Below are positions 22,452 to 32,356 of a stretch of DNA of 64,000 bases, piece after piece; the first letter of the stretch is position 1, and every line of letters begins with the position of its first letter. Location of the stretch: positions 1-64,000 of the forward strand of contig NZ_SJZG01000016.1 in the NCBI RefSeq assembly GCF_004959775.1. Reading direction: 5' to 3'. Below the pieces are notes generated by a model. The model was given only the letters and a program-made list of their open reading frames with translations. It did not search any database and was not told the origin of the DNA. The DNA comes from Agromyces sp. H66. GTDB taxonomy: Bacteria; Actinomycetota; Actinomycetes; Actinomycetales; Microbacteriaceae. The position numbers were made by a program, and so were the translations under genes.

Positions 22452-22700
22452 GCGTGTACTCCTCTACTCAAGCTGTTGCTCGAACGGGAGGCGGATGCCG
22501 CCCGTCGACGAGAGCGGAGGATCCACGCAGGCTCGCACGGAATCGCACCGTGCGGCACTACGGCCCCCTGTCTACTCCCCCGCACTGTGCTGGCTGCTCA
22601 GTGGCGTGGAAGCGGAGGGCGATCGACCCGGTAACCTTGATGAAGCGGTATGCGCGGGTGGGAGGAACTCCACTTTCGTACCGGGGACTGGCCCCGGGCC
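22452..22700 (-). promoter_or_regulatory. infC-rpmI-rplT leader RNA
   Basis: About 250 nt of untranslated leader between the promoter and infC, with several GC-rich short inverted repeats (for example CACGGTGCGATTCCGTG near 22545). Long structured leaders here usually mediate control by L20 or by IF3. No open frame with a ribosome binding site fits. Confidence 0.5.
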
Positions 22701-22705
22701 CGCAG

Positions 22706-22712
22706 TAGTCTA
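22706..22712. promoter_or_regulatory. Overlapping divergent -10 elements
   Basis: TAGTCT (22706-22711) reads toward the DUF1844 gene and TAGACT (22707-22712) on the other strand toward infC; they share five bases. The infC side has an extended TG motif (TGTTAGACT). The -35 boxes are weak. Confidence 0.45.
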
Positions 22713-22719
22713 ACAGAGG

Positions 22720-23076
22720 ATGTCTGTGAGCGACAGTTCAGACGAGTCCACCGTCGAGGGCGCGACCCGCGACATCGCCGAGGTCCCGGCCGTCGAGATC
22801 ATCACGACGGCCGCCGTGCATCTCATGAGCGCCGCCGCCGTCAAGGTCGGCCTGGCCGACGATCCCGACGAGCAGCTCGACCTTGACGAGGCCCGCAAGC
22901 TCATCAACGCCCTCGCCGGGCTCATCACGGCGGGCGCGCCCGAGATCAGCGACGTGCACGCGCGATCGCTGCGCGACGGCCTGCGCTCGCTGCAGCTCGC
23001 GTTCCGCGAGGCATCCGTCATCGCCGACCCCGTCGGCAAGGGCCCGGGCGAGAAGTGGACGGGACCGGTCAGCTGA
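22720..23076 (+). CDS. DUF1844 family protein
   Basis: 118 residues. The conserved part runs from about residue 25 (VEIITTAAVHLMSAAAVKVGL) through DLDEARKLINALAGLI to the SLRDGLRSLQLAFREAS helix; function unknown. Always seen next to infC in actinobacteria. ATG 22720 is 8 nt after a -10 (leaderless); a GTG at 22726 has a better spaced AGAGG, so the start is uncertain by two codons. Confidence 0.85.
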   Translation: MSVSDSSDESTVEGATRDIAEVPAVEIITTAAVHLMSAAAVKVGLADDPDEQLDLDEARKLINALAGLITAGAPEISDVHARSLRDGLRSLQLAFREASVIADPVGKGPGEKWTGPVS

Positions 23077-23142
23077 CCACCCGCACAGGATTCAGGAACG
23101 CGGCAGCCGATACGCTCAGCGTGCGCAGCGTGGGTGCGTCGG

Positions 23143-23898
23143 TCAGCGCGGGGCGTCGGCGCGTTCGCGACGGCTCGCGACCCAGGCTCGCCGGCGCTCG
23201 AGGAACGGTTGCTCGCGCCGGTTGATGAGAGCGGTGTCGCGCGCCATCCGCACGGCCCGGTTGTTCCTCGCCCAGCTCTCGAACGGTCGCGCCGAGACGC
23301 CCACTTCGAGCGTCGGGTCGAATCGCACCCCCATGCCGGGCTGGAGGTTGATCGTGAGGTCGAGGTCGTCGGTCACGTCGGAGATGTCGCGATGCACGTG
23401 CTCACGGAGCACACGCCAGGCGGACGCCCGGATCGCGAGGTTCGACCCGTAGAGCACGTCGTGCCCGAGCACCCATGCGACGAACCGGTAGTACATCGGC
23501 ATGTGCAGGCGTTCGGCGTACCAGCGGATGATCGCCGTGCCGCCGTAGAACCGGCCGGGACCCGAGAGCGCGTCGAGGCGGGGGGCGTCGGCGAACGCGC
23601 GCTCGACGCGTTCGACCCAGTCGGCGGGCGGGATCGAGTCGGCGTCGAGGCGACCGAGCACGTCTCCGACCGCGGCGTCGAAGCCGGCGGCGGTGGCGCC
23701 CGGAATGCCCCGGAGCGACTCGGTCACGACCCGCGCGCCGGTCGCGCGCGCGACCTCGACCGTGGCGTCGGTCGAACAGTTGTCGACGACGACGATCTCG
23801 TCGGCGGGCCGTGTCTGCCTGCCGAGCGCGTCGAGGCATTGCTCGAGCATGACGGCGTCGTTGTACGAGGGCACGACGACCGAGATCATGAGGGACAT
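23143..23898 (-). CDS. Family 2 glycosyltransferase
   Basis: About 251 residues. GT-A fold: VVVPSYNDAVMLEQCLDAL (start), EIVVVDNCSTDATVEVA, and the metal-binding DxD as GRLDADSI (about residues 85-92). No membrane segments. Start at ATG 23898, 7 nt after a TATCCT -10; an ATG at 23919 is possible. Stands alone, convergent with DUF1844 and tail-to-head with nei2. Acceptor and donor unknown. Confidence 0.85.
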   Translation of the reverse strand: MSLMISVVVPSYNDAVMLEQCLDALGRQTRPADEIVVVDNCSTDATVEVARATGARVVTESLRGIPGATAAGFDAAVGDVLGRLDADSIPPADWVERVERAFADAPRLDALSGPGRFYGGTAIIRWYAERLHMPMYYRFVAWVLGHDVLYGSNLAIRASAWRVLREHVHRDISDVTDDLDLTINLQPGMGVRFDPTLEVGVSARPFESWARNNRAVRMARDTALINRREQPFLERRRAWVASRRERADAPR

Positions 23899-23938
23899 CG
23901 GAGCAAGGATACGGCCCATCGGGCGTCACCTCGGGATC

Positions 23939-24715
23939 TCACCGCTGGCATCTCGGGCACCAGTACGTCTCGCGCAGCTCGAGCTCGTTGCGGCCGAGGC
24001 GCCCGTGCTCGATGCGGGTGCCGCACCGCCGGCACGGCTCGCCGCCGCGACCGTAGACCCAGAGGCGCTCGCCACGACGATCGACGCCCGTCGTCGTGCG
24101 CGAGACGCGGTCGCGATTGGCCCGGATGACGCGGCTCGCGAGGTCGACGAGCGGCGGCAGGTCGACGGTCGACACCGGCCGCGTCGGCAGCACTCCGCGC
24201 AGGTAGCACAGCTCGTTGACGTACACGTTGCCGAGCCCGGCGAGATTCCGCTGTTCGCCGAGGGCGACCGCGATCGGCACGTCGGGCGACGCCGCGATGC
24301 GCCGCACGGCATCGTCGGCGTCCCAGTCGGGACCGAGGAGGTCGGGACCGAGATAGGCCATGCGGTCGGCCTCCTCGTCGGCCGGAAACACCTCGAGCAC
24401 GCCGAGGTCGAAGCCGACGGCGACCGCGTCGGAGGTCTCGATGACGACTCTGGCCCGATGGGCGGGACGCCGCCACCGCTCCCCCGGCCGGAACACGCCC
24501 CACTCGCCCTCCATCTTCAGGTGCGAGTGCACCACCCGGTCGCCGACGCGCATGAGCAGGTGCTTGCCGCGAGCCGCAACGGAGTGCACGGTCTCGCCGG
24601 CCAGGTCGACGGTGGCGTACGCGGGCACCCGGAAGTCGCTCCGCGTCACGACCCGCCCGGCGAGGGCCTCGGCGAGCCGCCGCGCCGCCTGGTGGACGGT
24701 GTCACCTTCGGGCAT
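23939..24715 (-). CDS. nei2: Fpg/Nei family DNA glycosylase (Nei2-like endonuclease VIII)
   Basis: 258 residues. Begins MPEGDTVHQAA: Pro2 and Glu3 are the catalytic pair (Met removed). H2TH region around 145-200 (GLGNVYVNELCYLRG) and a C-terminal zinc finger C-x2-C ... C-x2-C (CRRCG and CPRCQ). Excises oxidised bases. It overlaps the 3' end of lhr by 14 bp; the lhr-nei2 pair is conserved in actinobacteria, suggesting joint action in repair. Confidence 0.92.
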   Translation of the reverse strand: MPEGDTVHQAARRLAEALAGRVVTRSDFRVPAYATVDLAGETVHSVAARGKHLLMRVGDRVVHSHLKMEGEWGVFRPGERWRRPAHRARVVIETSDAVAVGFDLGVLEVFPADEEADRMAYLGPDLLGPDWDADDAVRRIAASPDVPIAVALGEQRNLAGLGNVYVNELCYLRGVLPTRPVSTVDLPPLVDLASRVIRANRDRVSRTTTGVDRRGERLWVYGRGGEPCRRCGTRIEHGRLGRNELELRETYWCPRCQR

Positions 24716-27700
24716 CGAAGCGCAGCCCCCTGGGTGTCTCGCGGAACCCCGCCGCACGCAGCGGCTGCTCGAGCACCGAGCCGTACACGCCGCCGCCGTT
24801 GACAGTCTCGATGCGGAGCTTCGGCGACCCCGCACGGGCGAGCGCGTCCGCGAGCGCGGATGCCGCGGCCGCGAGCGTGTCGGCGTCGTCGGTGAACACG
24901 AGCGTGGTGCGCCCGCCCCGCTCCAGGTAGAAGGCCGCCTCGCCGTCGACGATCGTGACGAACGCGCCGGCCTTGCGGGCCGGCCGGTGCCCGCCGTCGG
25001 CCGTCTCGGGCCAGTCGAGCGCCGCGCCGAACGGATTCGCCGGGTCGGTCGCCGCGAGCGCGACGGCCGCCCCGCGTGGGGCGCCGCGCAACCGGTCGAC
25101 CGCGGCGGTCGAGGCGAACTGGGCGCCGCCCTGCCCGTCGATGAAGTACCCGCGCCGCACGCGACCGGACTCCTCGAAGGTCGACAACGACCGGTAGGCG
25201 AGGGCGAATCCGCCGAGCACGCCCTCGGCCACGACCGATCCACGGGTCACGACGCCGTAGCGCTCGAGGAGCGTCTCGCCCAGCGCGTGCGCCCGGGGTG
25301 TCGCCTGCGAGCTCGCGAGCGGCAGGATCGCCCAGCGCCCGGCGGCGCGCGGCGGGTTCGCACGCGCGGCCGCGGCGCGTGACGACTGGACCTCGGCGGC
25401 GAGCGCGCGGCGCGTCAGCGACCGACCGCGCATTCGAGCCCGTGGCGTCGCGGGCGCGGTCTTGTGCGCGCCGCGACCCGCGACGAGGCCTCGTACCGGC
25501 GCGAACGTGTCGTTGGTCACGAGGCCCGCCCAGGCGAGCCGCCAGAGCGCGTCGACGACGGGCTCGACGTCGGTGGCCCCGATCGCCTCGACGAGTTGGC
25601 GGAAGAAGTAGCCGCCACCGCCGCCGAGCGTGGCGAGCAGCTCGGTCTCGAGCGGGTCGAGCGGCGCGGCCGCCGGTGCCGGCAGCGTGAACTCGGCGGT
25701 GTCGGCGAGGTGGAGGCTGATCCAGCCGTCGTCGCCCGGGAGCGATCCGGCACCGGCCCACAGCACCTCGCCCGAGGAGGTGAGCTCGTCGAGCATGTCG
25801 GGCCGATAGTCGCCGACGCGTGCGGGCAGCACGAACGACTCCCACGCCGACGCCGGGATGCGCGCGCCCTCGAGCTGCTCGATGACCGCTGCGACACCGT
25901 CGACGCCGCTGAGCCTGGCGCCGACGTGCTGCCATTCGGGCAGGAACCTCGCGAACTCGCGCGGCGGCACCGGCTCGATCTCGTTGCGGAGCGCGGCGAG
26001 CGAGCGACGGCGGATGCGCCGGAGCACCTCGCTGTCGCACCACTCGGTGCCGGCGCCGTGCGGGAGGAACTCCCCCTCGACCACCCGGCGCTCGGCCGCG
26101 AGTCGGCCGAGCGCCGATGCGGCGACGACCTGCCCGATGCCGAAGCGCTCGGCGACGGCCGCCGCCGTGAACGGTCCGTGCGTGCGCGCGTAGCGGCTCA
26201 CGAGGTCGCCGAGCGGGTCGCGCACCGGCTCGCCGAACACCTCGGGCAGGCCCGGCGGAATCGGGACGCCGAGGGCGTCCCGGAGTCGGCTGAGGTCTTC
26301 CACGACGGTGAACCGGGTGTCGCCCGCGAATCGCACCTCGGCGATGCGCCGGGCGGCGACGAGCGCCGCGAGGGCGGCTGCGGCATCCGTCGCCTCGTCG
26401 GTGCGTTCGGCGACCTCGGCGGCCGTGAGCGGTCCGAGTTCGCGGAGCAGGTCGGCGACGCCCTCCTCGCCGCGCGCGGCGCGGTCGGGCACGAGCCGCT
26501 GCAGCATCCGCTCGGTCTCCTCGACGACCTCGGGATCGAGGAGCTCGCGCAGTTCGACGGTGCCGAGCAGTTCGGCGAGCAGGCCGGGGTCGAGCGAGAG
26601 CGCGGCCGCGCGACGCTCGGCGAGCGGTGCGTCGCCCTCGTACATGAACGCGCCCACGTAGCCGAACAGGAGGCTCGACGCGAACGGGCTCGCCGTCTCG
26701 GTGGTGACCTCGACGAAGCGCACCCGTCGTGAGGCGATGCGTTCGGCGAGGGCGGTGAGGGCCGGCAGGTCGTAGACGTCCTGGAGGCACTCGCGCACGG
26801 CCTCGAGGATGATCGGGAAGTCGGGGTAGTCGCGCGCCACCTCGAGGAGCTGCGACGCACGCTGCCGCTGCTGCCACAACGGCGAGCGACGGCCCGGGTT
26901 GAGCCGCGGCAGCAGCAGCGCCCGTGCCGCGCACTCGCGGAACCGGGACGCGAACAGCGCCGAGTCGCCCACGCGCTGCGTCACGAGCTCGGCGAGTTCG
27001 GCCGCCTCGAACGTGAAGAGCTCGGCGCCGGGTGGCTCGTCGGCGGTGTCGGGCATGCGCAGCACGATGCCGTCGTCGCTCGCGACGGCGTTGGCGTCGA
27101 CGCCGAACCGCTCCTGCACCCGCGCCCCCGCGGCGAGTGCCCAGGGCGCGTGCACGCGCATGCCGTACGGCGAGTGCAGCACGATGCGCCAGTCGCCGAG
27201 CTCGTCGCGGAACCGCTCGACCACGAGGTTCGTCGCGTCGGGCACGACCCGGGTCGCGGTGCGCTGGTCGTCGACGAAGGCGACGAGATTGGATGCCGCG
27301 CGCTCGTCGAGACCGGCGGCGCGGGCGCGAGCGAGGCCCGTGTCGGGCGGCGCGCCGGCGATCTCGGCGATGAACCCGCCGATCGCCTCGCCGAGCTCCG
27401 CCGGACGCCCGATGCCGTCGCCCTTCCAGAACGGCAGGCGCCCGGGTTCCCCGATCGCGGGCGCCACGAGCACCCGGTCATGCGTGATCTCCTGGATGCG
27501 CCAGCTGGTGGCGCCGAGCGCGAAGACGTCGCCGACACGCGACTCGTAGACCATCTCCTCGTCGAGTTCGCCGACCCGGCGACCCGGTCCGGCCTCGCCG
27601 ATCATGAAGACGCCGAAGAGCCCGCGGTCGGGGATGGTGCCGCCGCTCGTGACCGCGAGTCGCTGCGCGCCGCGGCGGCCGACGATGGTGCCGGCGTCGC

Positions 27701-29255
27701 GATCCCACACGAGGCGCGGGCGCAGCTCGCCGAAGCGGTCGGACGGGTAGCGGCCGGCGAGCATGTCGAGGGTCGCATCGAACGCCGAGCGCGGCAGCGT
27801 GGCATAGGGCGCCGCGCGGCGGACGAGCTCGAACCAGTGCTCGACGTCCCATTCGTCGATGGCGGCGGCGGCGATGGTCTGCTGCGCGAGCACGTCGAGC
27901 GGGTTCGTGGGCACGCGCATCGCCTCGATGGCGCCCGCGACCATGCGCTCGGCGACGACGGCGGAGTGGAGCAGGTCGGCACGGTGCTTCGGGAAGACGA
28001 CGCCCTTCGAGATCTCGCCCACCTGGTGCCCGGCGCGTCCGATGCGCTGCAGGCCGCTCGCGACCGACGGCGGCGACTCGACCTGCATGACGAGGTCGAC
28101 GGCGCCCATGTCGATGCCGAGCTCGAGGCTCGAGGTGGCGACGACGCAGCGCAGCCGTCCGGCCTTCAGGTCGGCCTCGACGATGGCGCGCTCCTCCTTG
28201 CTGACCGACCCGTGGTGGGAGCGGGCGAGCACGGGCTCGGCGCCGGTGGTGATGCCCGAGGCGCCCGGCAGTTCGGCGGGTGGGCGCGGTGCCGGCACGG
28301 CGTCGACGCGGGATGCCGCGACGGGCACCGCCTCCGCTGTGGACGCGGGCACGGCCTCCGCCACGCGTTCCGCCCAGAGCTCGTTGAGCCGCGCCGTGAG
28401 GCGCTCGGCGAGCCGTCGCGAGTTGGCGAACACGATGGTGGATCGGTGCGCGAGCACCTCGTCGAGGATCGCCGCCTCGACGTGCGGCCACACCGACCCC
28501 GAGCCCGACTCGGTCGCGAGGTCGGAGAAGTCCTCGACGGGAACCGTGACGCGGATGTCGAACCGCTTGCCGGCGGCCGGCGCCACGATGCGCACGGGCC
28601 GCGTGCCCGCGAGGAACCGGGCGACCTCCTCGTGCGGCCGCACGGTGGCCGACAGTCCGATGCGCTGCACGGGTGCGGCCGTGATCGCGTCGAGGCGTTC
28701 GAGCGACAGCGCGAGATGTGCGCCGCGCTTCGTTCCGGCGAGCGCGTGGATCTCGTCGACGATCACCGTCTCGACCCCGCGCAGCGTCTCGCGGGCGGCC
28801 GACGTGAGCATCAGGAACAGCGACTCGGGCGTCGTGATGAGGATCTCGGGCGGATGCGTCACGAGGGACCGGCGCTCGGCGGGCGGCGTGTCGCCCGATC
28901 GCACGCCGACGCTCACCTCGGGCACTTCGAGCCCGTGCGCCGCCGCGGTGCGGGCGATGCCGACGAGCGGCGCCCGCAGGTTGCGCTCCACGTCGACGCC
29001 CAACGCCTTGAGGGGCGACAGGTAGACGACCTTCGTGCCCGTGGTCGCGGCATCCGCGCCCGACGCGTGCAGTCGGTCGATCGCCCACAGGAATGCGGCG
29101 AGCGTCTTGCCCGAGCCGGTCGGTGCGACCACGAGCGCGTGCTCGCCGCGCGAGATGGCCTGCCACGCCTCGCGTTGCACGGCCGTGGGCTCGGCGAACG
29201 ACTCGGTGAACCACGCCCGGGTCGCGGGCGAGAACGAGCTCAACGCCTCCGCCAT
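24702..29255 (-). CDS. lhr: Lhr-type ATP-dependent DNA helicase
   Basis: 1517 residues, the size of the long actinobacterial Lhr. Superfamily 2 motifs in the N-terminal 850 residues: Walker A APTGSGKT (about 45-52), DEIH (Walker B), motif III SATVRPHEE, motif VI QRIGRAGH. The rest holds the winged-helix, Lhr-core and a long C-terminal region including a DUF-like bridge. A Pro/Ala-rich insert (about 325-345) lies between the two RecA domains. ATG 29255 follows GGAGG by one base; a TTG four codons upstream is possible. Translocates 3'-5' on ssDNA; often DNA-damage induced. Confidence 0.94.
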   Translation of the reverse strand: MAEALSSFSPATRAWFTESFAEPTAVQREAWQAISRGEHALVVAPTGSGKTLAAFLWAIDRLHASGADAATTGTKVVYLSPLKALGVDVERNLRAPLVGIARTAAAHGLEVPEVSVGVRSGDTPPAERRSLVTHPPEILITTPESLFLMLTSAARETLRGVETVIVDEIHALAGTKRGAHLALSLERLDAITAAPVQRIGLSATVRPHEEVARFLAGTRPVRIVAPAAGKRFDIRVTVPVEDFSDLATESGSGSVWPHVEAAILDEVLAHRSTIVFANSRRLAERLTARLNELWAERVAEAVPASTAEAVPVAASRVDAVPAPRPPAELPGASGITTGAEPVLARSHHGSVSKEERAIVEADLKAGRLRCVVATSSLELGIDMGAVDLVMQVESPPSVASGLQRIGRAGHQVGEISKGVVFPKHRADLLHSAVVAERMVAGAIEAMRVPTNPLDVLAQQTIAAAAIDEWDVEHWFELVRRAAPYATLPRSAFDATLDMLAGRYPSDRFGELRPRLVWDRDAGTIVGRRGAQRLAVTSGGTIPDRGLFGVFMIGEAGPGRRVGELDEEMVYESRVGDVFALGATSWRIQEITHDRVLVAPAIGEPGRLPFWKGDGIGRPAELGEAIGGFIAEIAGAPPDTGLARARAAGLDERAASNLVAFVDDQRTATRVVPDATNLVVERFRDELGDWRIVLHSPYGMRVHAPWALAAGARVQERFGVDANAVASDDGIVLRMPDTADEPPGAELFTFEAAELAELVTQRVGDSALFASRFRECAARALLLPRLNPGRRSPLWQQRQRASQLLEVARDYPDFPIILEAVRECLQDVYDLPALTALAERIASRRVRFVEVTTETASPFASSLLFGYVGAFMYEGDAPLAERRAAALSLDPGLLAELLGTVELRELLDPEVVEETERMLQRLVPDRAARGEEGVADLLRELGPLTAAEVAERTDEATDAAAALAALVAARRIAEVRFAGDTRFTVVEDLSRLRDALGVPIPPGLPEVFGEPVRDPLGDLVSRYARTHGPFTAAAVAERFGIGQVVAASALGRLAAERRVVEGEFLPHGAGTEWCDSEVLRRIRRRSLAALRNEIEPVPPREFARFLPEWQHVGARLSGVDGVAAVIEQLEGARIPASAWESFVLPARVGDYRPDMLDELTSSGEVLWAGAGSLPGDDGWISLHLADTAEFTLPAPAAAPLDPLETELLATLGGGGGYFFRQLVEAIGATDVEPVVDALWRLAWAGLVTNDTFAPVRGLVAGRGAHKTAPATPRARMRGRSLTRRALAAEVQSSRAAAARANPPRAAGRWAILPLASSQATPRAHALGETLLERYGVVTRGSVVAEGVLGGFALAYRSLSTFEESGRVRRGYFIDGQGGAQFASTAAVDRLRGAPRGAAVALAATDPANPFGAALDWPETADGGHRPARKAGAFVTIVDGEAAFYLERGGRTTLVFTDDADTLAAAASALADALARAGSPKLRIETVNGGGVYGSVLEQPLRAAGFRETPRGLRFDARR

Positions 29256-29306
29256 GCCTCCATTCAAGCGGATGCCCCTGACGCGACGCCGTGAGCGGAG
29301 GAGGCC

Positions 29307-30710
29307 TCAGCCGGTGCGCAACGCGGCCAGCGCCCGCCCGACGGCGTCGACGGTGCGGCGCACCTCTGCGGCATCCGTCTGCCAGTTGCTCACCGAGAAG
29401 CGCACGACGGCCCGGTCGTGCCAGCGCGACGTCATCGCGAGCACCTCCCCGTCGTCCCACAGCCGCCGGCTCAGCGCCTCGGTCGCGGCGTCGTCGTCGA
29501 GGGCGATGCACACCTGCGTGAAGACCACCTCGTTGAGCACCTCGACCCCGGGCAGCGCCGCCACCCCGTCGGCGATGCCGCGCGCGGCATCCGCCAGTCG
29601 TTCGACGAGCGCGGCCACGCCCGAGCGACCGAGGGAACGCAGCACCGCCCAGGTCGGCAGGCCACGCGCGCGCCGGGACAGCTCGGGCACCTTCTCGTGC
29701 GGGTCGGCGCCCTCGTCGGTGGCCTGCAGGTAGCTGGCGTGCATGCTGAGTGCGCGATGCATCGCGTGCGCGTCGCGCACGATCGCGAGCCCGCAGTCGT
29801 ACGGCACGCTGAGCGTCTTGTGCGCGTCGGTCGACCAGGAGTCCGCGGCATCCATGCCGGCGACGAGGTGCCGGAACCGAGGCGACGCGCCCGCCCACAG
29901 GCCGAATGCGCCGTCGACGTGCACCCATGCCCCCGCCTCGTGCGCGGCCTCGATGGCCGGACCGAAGTCGTCGAAGGCCCCCGAGTGGATGTTGCCCGCC
30001 TGCAGCAGCACGATCGCGGGCCCGCTGCCCGCCGCGAGCGTTGCGCGCAGCTCGTCGATGCGGATGCGGCCCTCGACATCACTGGGCACGACGATGGGCG
30101 AGCCGAGCCCGAGGTAGCGGCCCGCGAGGTCCACGGTGCCGTGCCGCTCCTCCCCCACGATGAACCGGATCGGGGGGCCGCCCGCCATGCCCTGCGTCTC
30201 GACGTCCCAGCCGGCGCGCCGCAGCACCTCGTCACGGGCGGCGGCCATGCACGTGAACTGCGCCATGGTCGCACCGGTGGTGAAGCCCACCTGGCTTCCG
30301 TCGGGCAGCCCGAGCAGGTCGACGAGCCACTCCTCGGCGAGTTCCTCCGCGGCGACGGCGGCGGGCGTGATGGTGCGCAGGCCCGTGTTCTGGTCCCACG
30401 CCGAGACGAGCCAGTCGGCGGCGAGCGCGGCCGGCTGGGTGCCGCCGATCACCCATCCGTAGAAGCGCGGCGACCCGATCGCGATGAGTCCCGGCTCGGC
30501 TCCCTCCGCCAGTCGCTCGATCACGTCGACCGCCGGCTCGCCCGTCTCGGGGAGCTCCCGGCCGAGGCGTTCCTTGAGGTCGTCGGTCCCGAGCCGCGGC
30601 GGGATCGGGCGATCGCGGATGCCCCGGAGCCACGCCTTCGCGTGTCGCTCGGCGATCTCGAGCACGTCGTCGTACGGGCGGTCCTGCCGCCCCTCCTGCC
30701 GGTCGGCCAT
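29307..30710 (-). CDS. PLP-dependent group II decarboxylase family protein
   Basis: 467 residues. Group II amino acid decarboxylase fold (aromatic/glutamate type): GATMAQFTCMAAARDEVL, VHVDGAFGLWA (Asp contacts PLP) and STDAHKTLSVPYDCG with the Schiff-base Lys (about residue 290). ATG 30710 has AGGTG 5 nt upstream; an earlier GTG at 30752 is less likely. Substrate unclear: the pocket is closer to aromatic-amino-acid or tyrosine decarboxylase relatives than to GadB. Stands alone between lhr and a peptidase. Confidence 0.85.
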   Translation of the reverse strand: MADRQEGRQDRPYDDVLEIAERHAKAWLRGIRDRPIPPRLGTDDLKERLGRELPETGEPAVDVIERLAEGAEPGLIAIGSPRFYGWVIGGTQPAALAADWLVSAWDQNTGLRTITPAAVAAEELAEEWLVDLLGLPDGSQVGFTTGATMAQFTCMAAARDEVLRRAGWDVETQGMAGGPPIRFIVGEERHGTVDLAGRYLGLGSPIVVPSDVEGRIRIDELRATLAAGSGPAIVLLQAGNIHSGAFDDFGPAIEAAHEAGAWVHVDGAFGLWAGASPRFRHLVAGMDAADSWSTDAHKTLSVPYDCGLAIVRDAHAMHRALSMHASYLQATDEGADPHEKVPELSRRARGLPTWAVLRSLGRSGVAALVERLADAARGIADGVAALPGVEVLNEVVFTQVCIALDDDAATEALSRRLWDDGEVLAMTSRWHDRAVVRFSVSNWQTDAAEVRRTVDAVGRALAALRTG

Positions 30711-30792
30711 GATGCACCTGTATCCTGCGCGTCGGGTGCGCCCTCCGATCATGCGCCCGCGCCCGGCGGCGGGTCAACGACCGGAAGGGGGG

Positions 30793-32322
30793 TCAGCAGA
30801 CGACGTCGGCGGTCGGCACGACGCCGTCGAGCAGGTACTGTTCGACGGTCGTGTCGACGCACGCGTTCCCCTTGTTGAAGGCGGTGTGCCCGTCGCCCTG
30901 TCGCGTGACGAGGATGCCGCTCTCGAGTTGCGACGCCACATCGACGGCCCACTGGTACGGCGTCGAGGGATCGTTCGTGGTGCCGAGGACGAGGATCGGC
31001 GCCGCACCCGGCGCCGTGATCGGCGCCGGTACGTTCTCCGAGGCGAACGGCCACGACAGGCACGAGAGGTCGCTGAAGGCGAAGTACGCGCCGAGGTACG
31101 GGGCGGCATCGATCAGGGCCTTCCCCTGCTCCCTCATGACTGCGACGTTGTTCTGCGCAGGATAGTCGAGGCACTTGACCGCCCGGAGCGCCTCGAAGAG
31201 GTTGCCGGAGTACGAGCCGTCAGGGGTCCTACCGTAGTAGCCGTCGACCAGGGTGAGGGCGAACTCGGCCTGACCGGCGAGGACGGTGGAGAACAGCGTG
31301 TCGAGCGCCGGCCAGGTCTGGGCGTCGTAGAGCGGGGCCGCGATGGCGACGAGGAGGGTGTCCGCACCGACCGCCCGCCCGTCCGTCGACGGGATCGGAT
31401 TCCTCGAGACGGCGTCGAGGATGTCGCGCACCATGGCCATCGCGTCATCGACGGTCCCCTGGAACGGGCAGGTCGCGGCCGGGATGCACGTGGCGAGGTA
31501 CGAGCGGAGCGCCGCTTCGAAGCCCCGCGCCTGGGCGAGGGTCAGCTGGGGCTCGCCGAGGCTCGGGTCGATGGGTCCGTCCAGCACCATTCGCCCGACC
31601 TTGTCGGGATGCGCCCCGGCGTAGACGGTGCCGAGGTATGCGCCGTACGAGTACCCGAGGTAGTCGAGCCGTTCCTCGCCCAGGATGGCCCGCAGCATGT
31701 CGAGGTCTCGGGCCGCGCTCTCGGTGTCGACGTTCTCCAGCAGTGCGCCGGTCCGCGCGAGGCACGCCTGTCCGAAGGCGTGCGTGAGCTGGTTCTGGCC
31801 GGTGATCCACGCGTTGCTCCCACGTGCCCCGGGGGCGACGCCGTACACGAGGCTGTCGAGCTGGGCCGGCTCGAAGCACGACACCGCGGTGGACCGCCCG
31901 ACGCCACGAGGATCGAAGCCGACGATGTCGTATCGGTCCTGGACCGCCTCGGGGACGGCGACGTCGAGGGATGACGCCACGAAGTCGTACCCCGATACAC
32001 CGGGACCACCCGGATTCAACAGGAGTGAGCCGATCTTCTCCTCCTCCGCAGGCTGACGGATGAGGGCGAGTTCGATGTCGTCGGCCGAGGGGTCCGCCCA
32101 GTCGAGCGGCGCCTTCGCCGTCGAACAGAGGAACTCACCGCACTGGTCCCAGCGAAGCACCTGCGAGTAGAACGGTTCGAGGGGAGCGCCGACCTCCTCG
32201 GGCACCGGGGTGGACTCCTCGACGACAGGGAAGAACAACGACATCCCGCATCCACTGAGCGCCAGCGCAGTCAGCGCCGAGCCGACCACGACCGGCACGA
32301 CCGCCCCCCGTGCGCGTTCCAT
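30793..32322 (-). CDS. Secreted alpha/beta-hydrolase, tripeptidyl aminopeptidase-like lipoprotein
   Basis: 509 residues. Signal peptide with lipobox ALSGC (Cys about 25), so probably a lipoprotein. Alpha/beta hydrolase 1 domain starting NPGGPGVSG (oxyanion region, about 95), nucleophile GYSYGAYLG (Ser about 212), Asp in GTTNDPSTPY, His in DGHTAFNKG, and a TAP-like C-terminal domain ending ACVDTTVEQYLLDG. This is the Streptomyces SlpD/TAP family that cleaves peptides outside the cell. ATG 32322 chosen since it starts the signal peptide; a longer frame to 32415 has none. Confidence 0.88.
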   Translation of the reverse strand: MERARGAVVPVVVGSALTALALSGCGMSLFFPVVEESTPVPEEVGAPLEPFYSQVLRWDQCGEFLCSTAKAPLDWADPSADDIELALIRQPAEEEKIGSLLLNPGGPGVSGYDFVASSLDVAVPEAVQDRYDIVGFDPRGVGRSTAVSCFEPAQLDSLVYGVAPGARGSNAWITGQNQLTHAFGQACLARTGALLENVDTESAARDLDMLRAILGEERLDYLGYSYGAYLGTVYAGAHPDKVGRMVLDGPIDPSLGEPQLTLAQARGFEAALRSYLATCIPAATCPFQGTVDDAMAMVRDILDAVSRNPIPSTDGRAVGADTLLVAIAAPLYDAQTWPALDTLFSTVLAGQAEFALTLVDGYYGRTPDGSYSGNLFEALRAVKCLDYPAQNNVAVMREQGKALIDAAPYLGAYFAFSDLSCLSWPFASENVPAPITAPGAAPILVLGTTNDPSTPYQWAVDVASQLESGILVTRQGDGHTAFNKGNACVDTTVEQYLLDGVVPTADVVC

Positions 32323-32356
32323 GATCCACCCAGTATGACTGGCCGATGCCCGCGGT

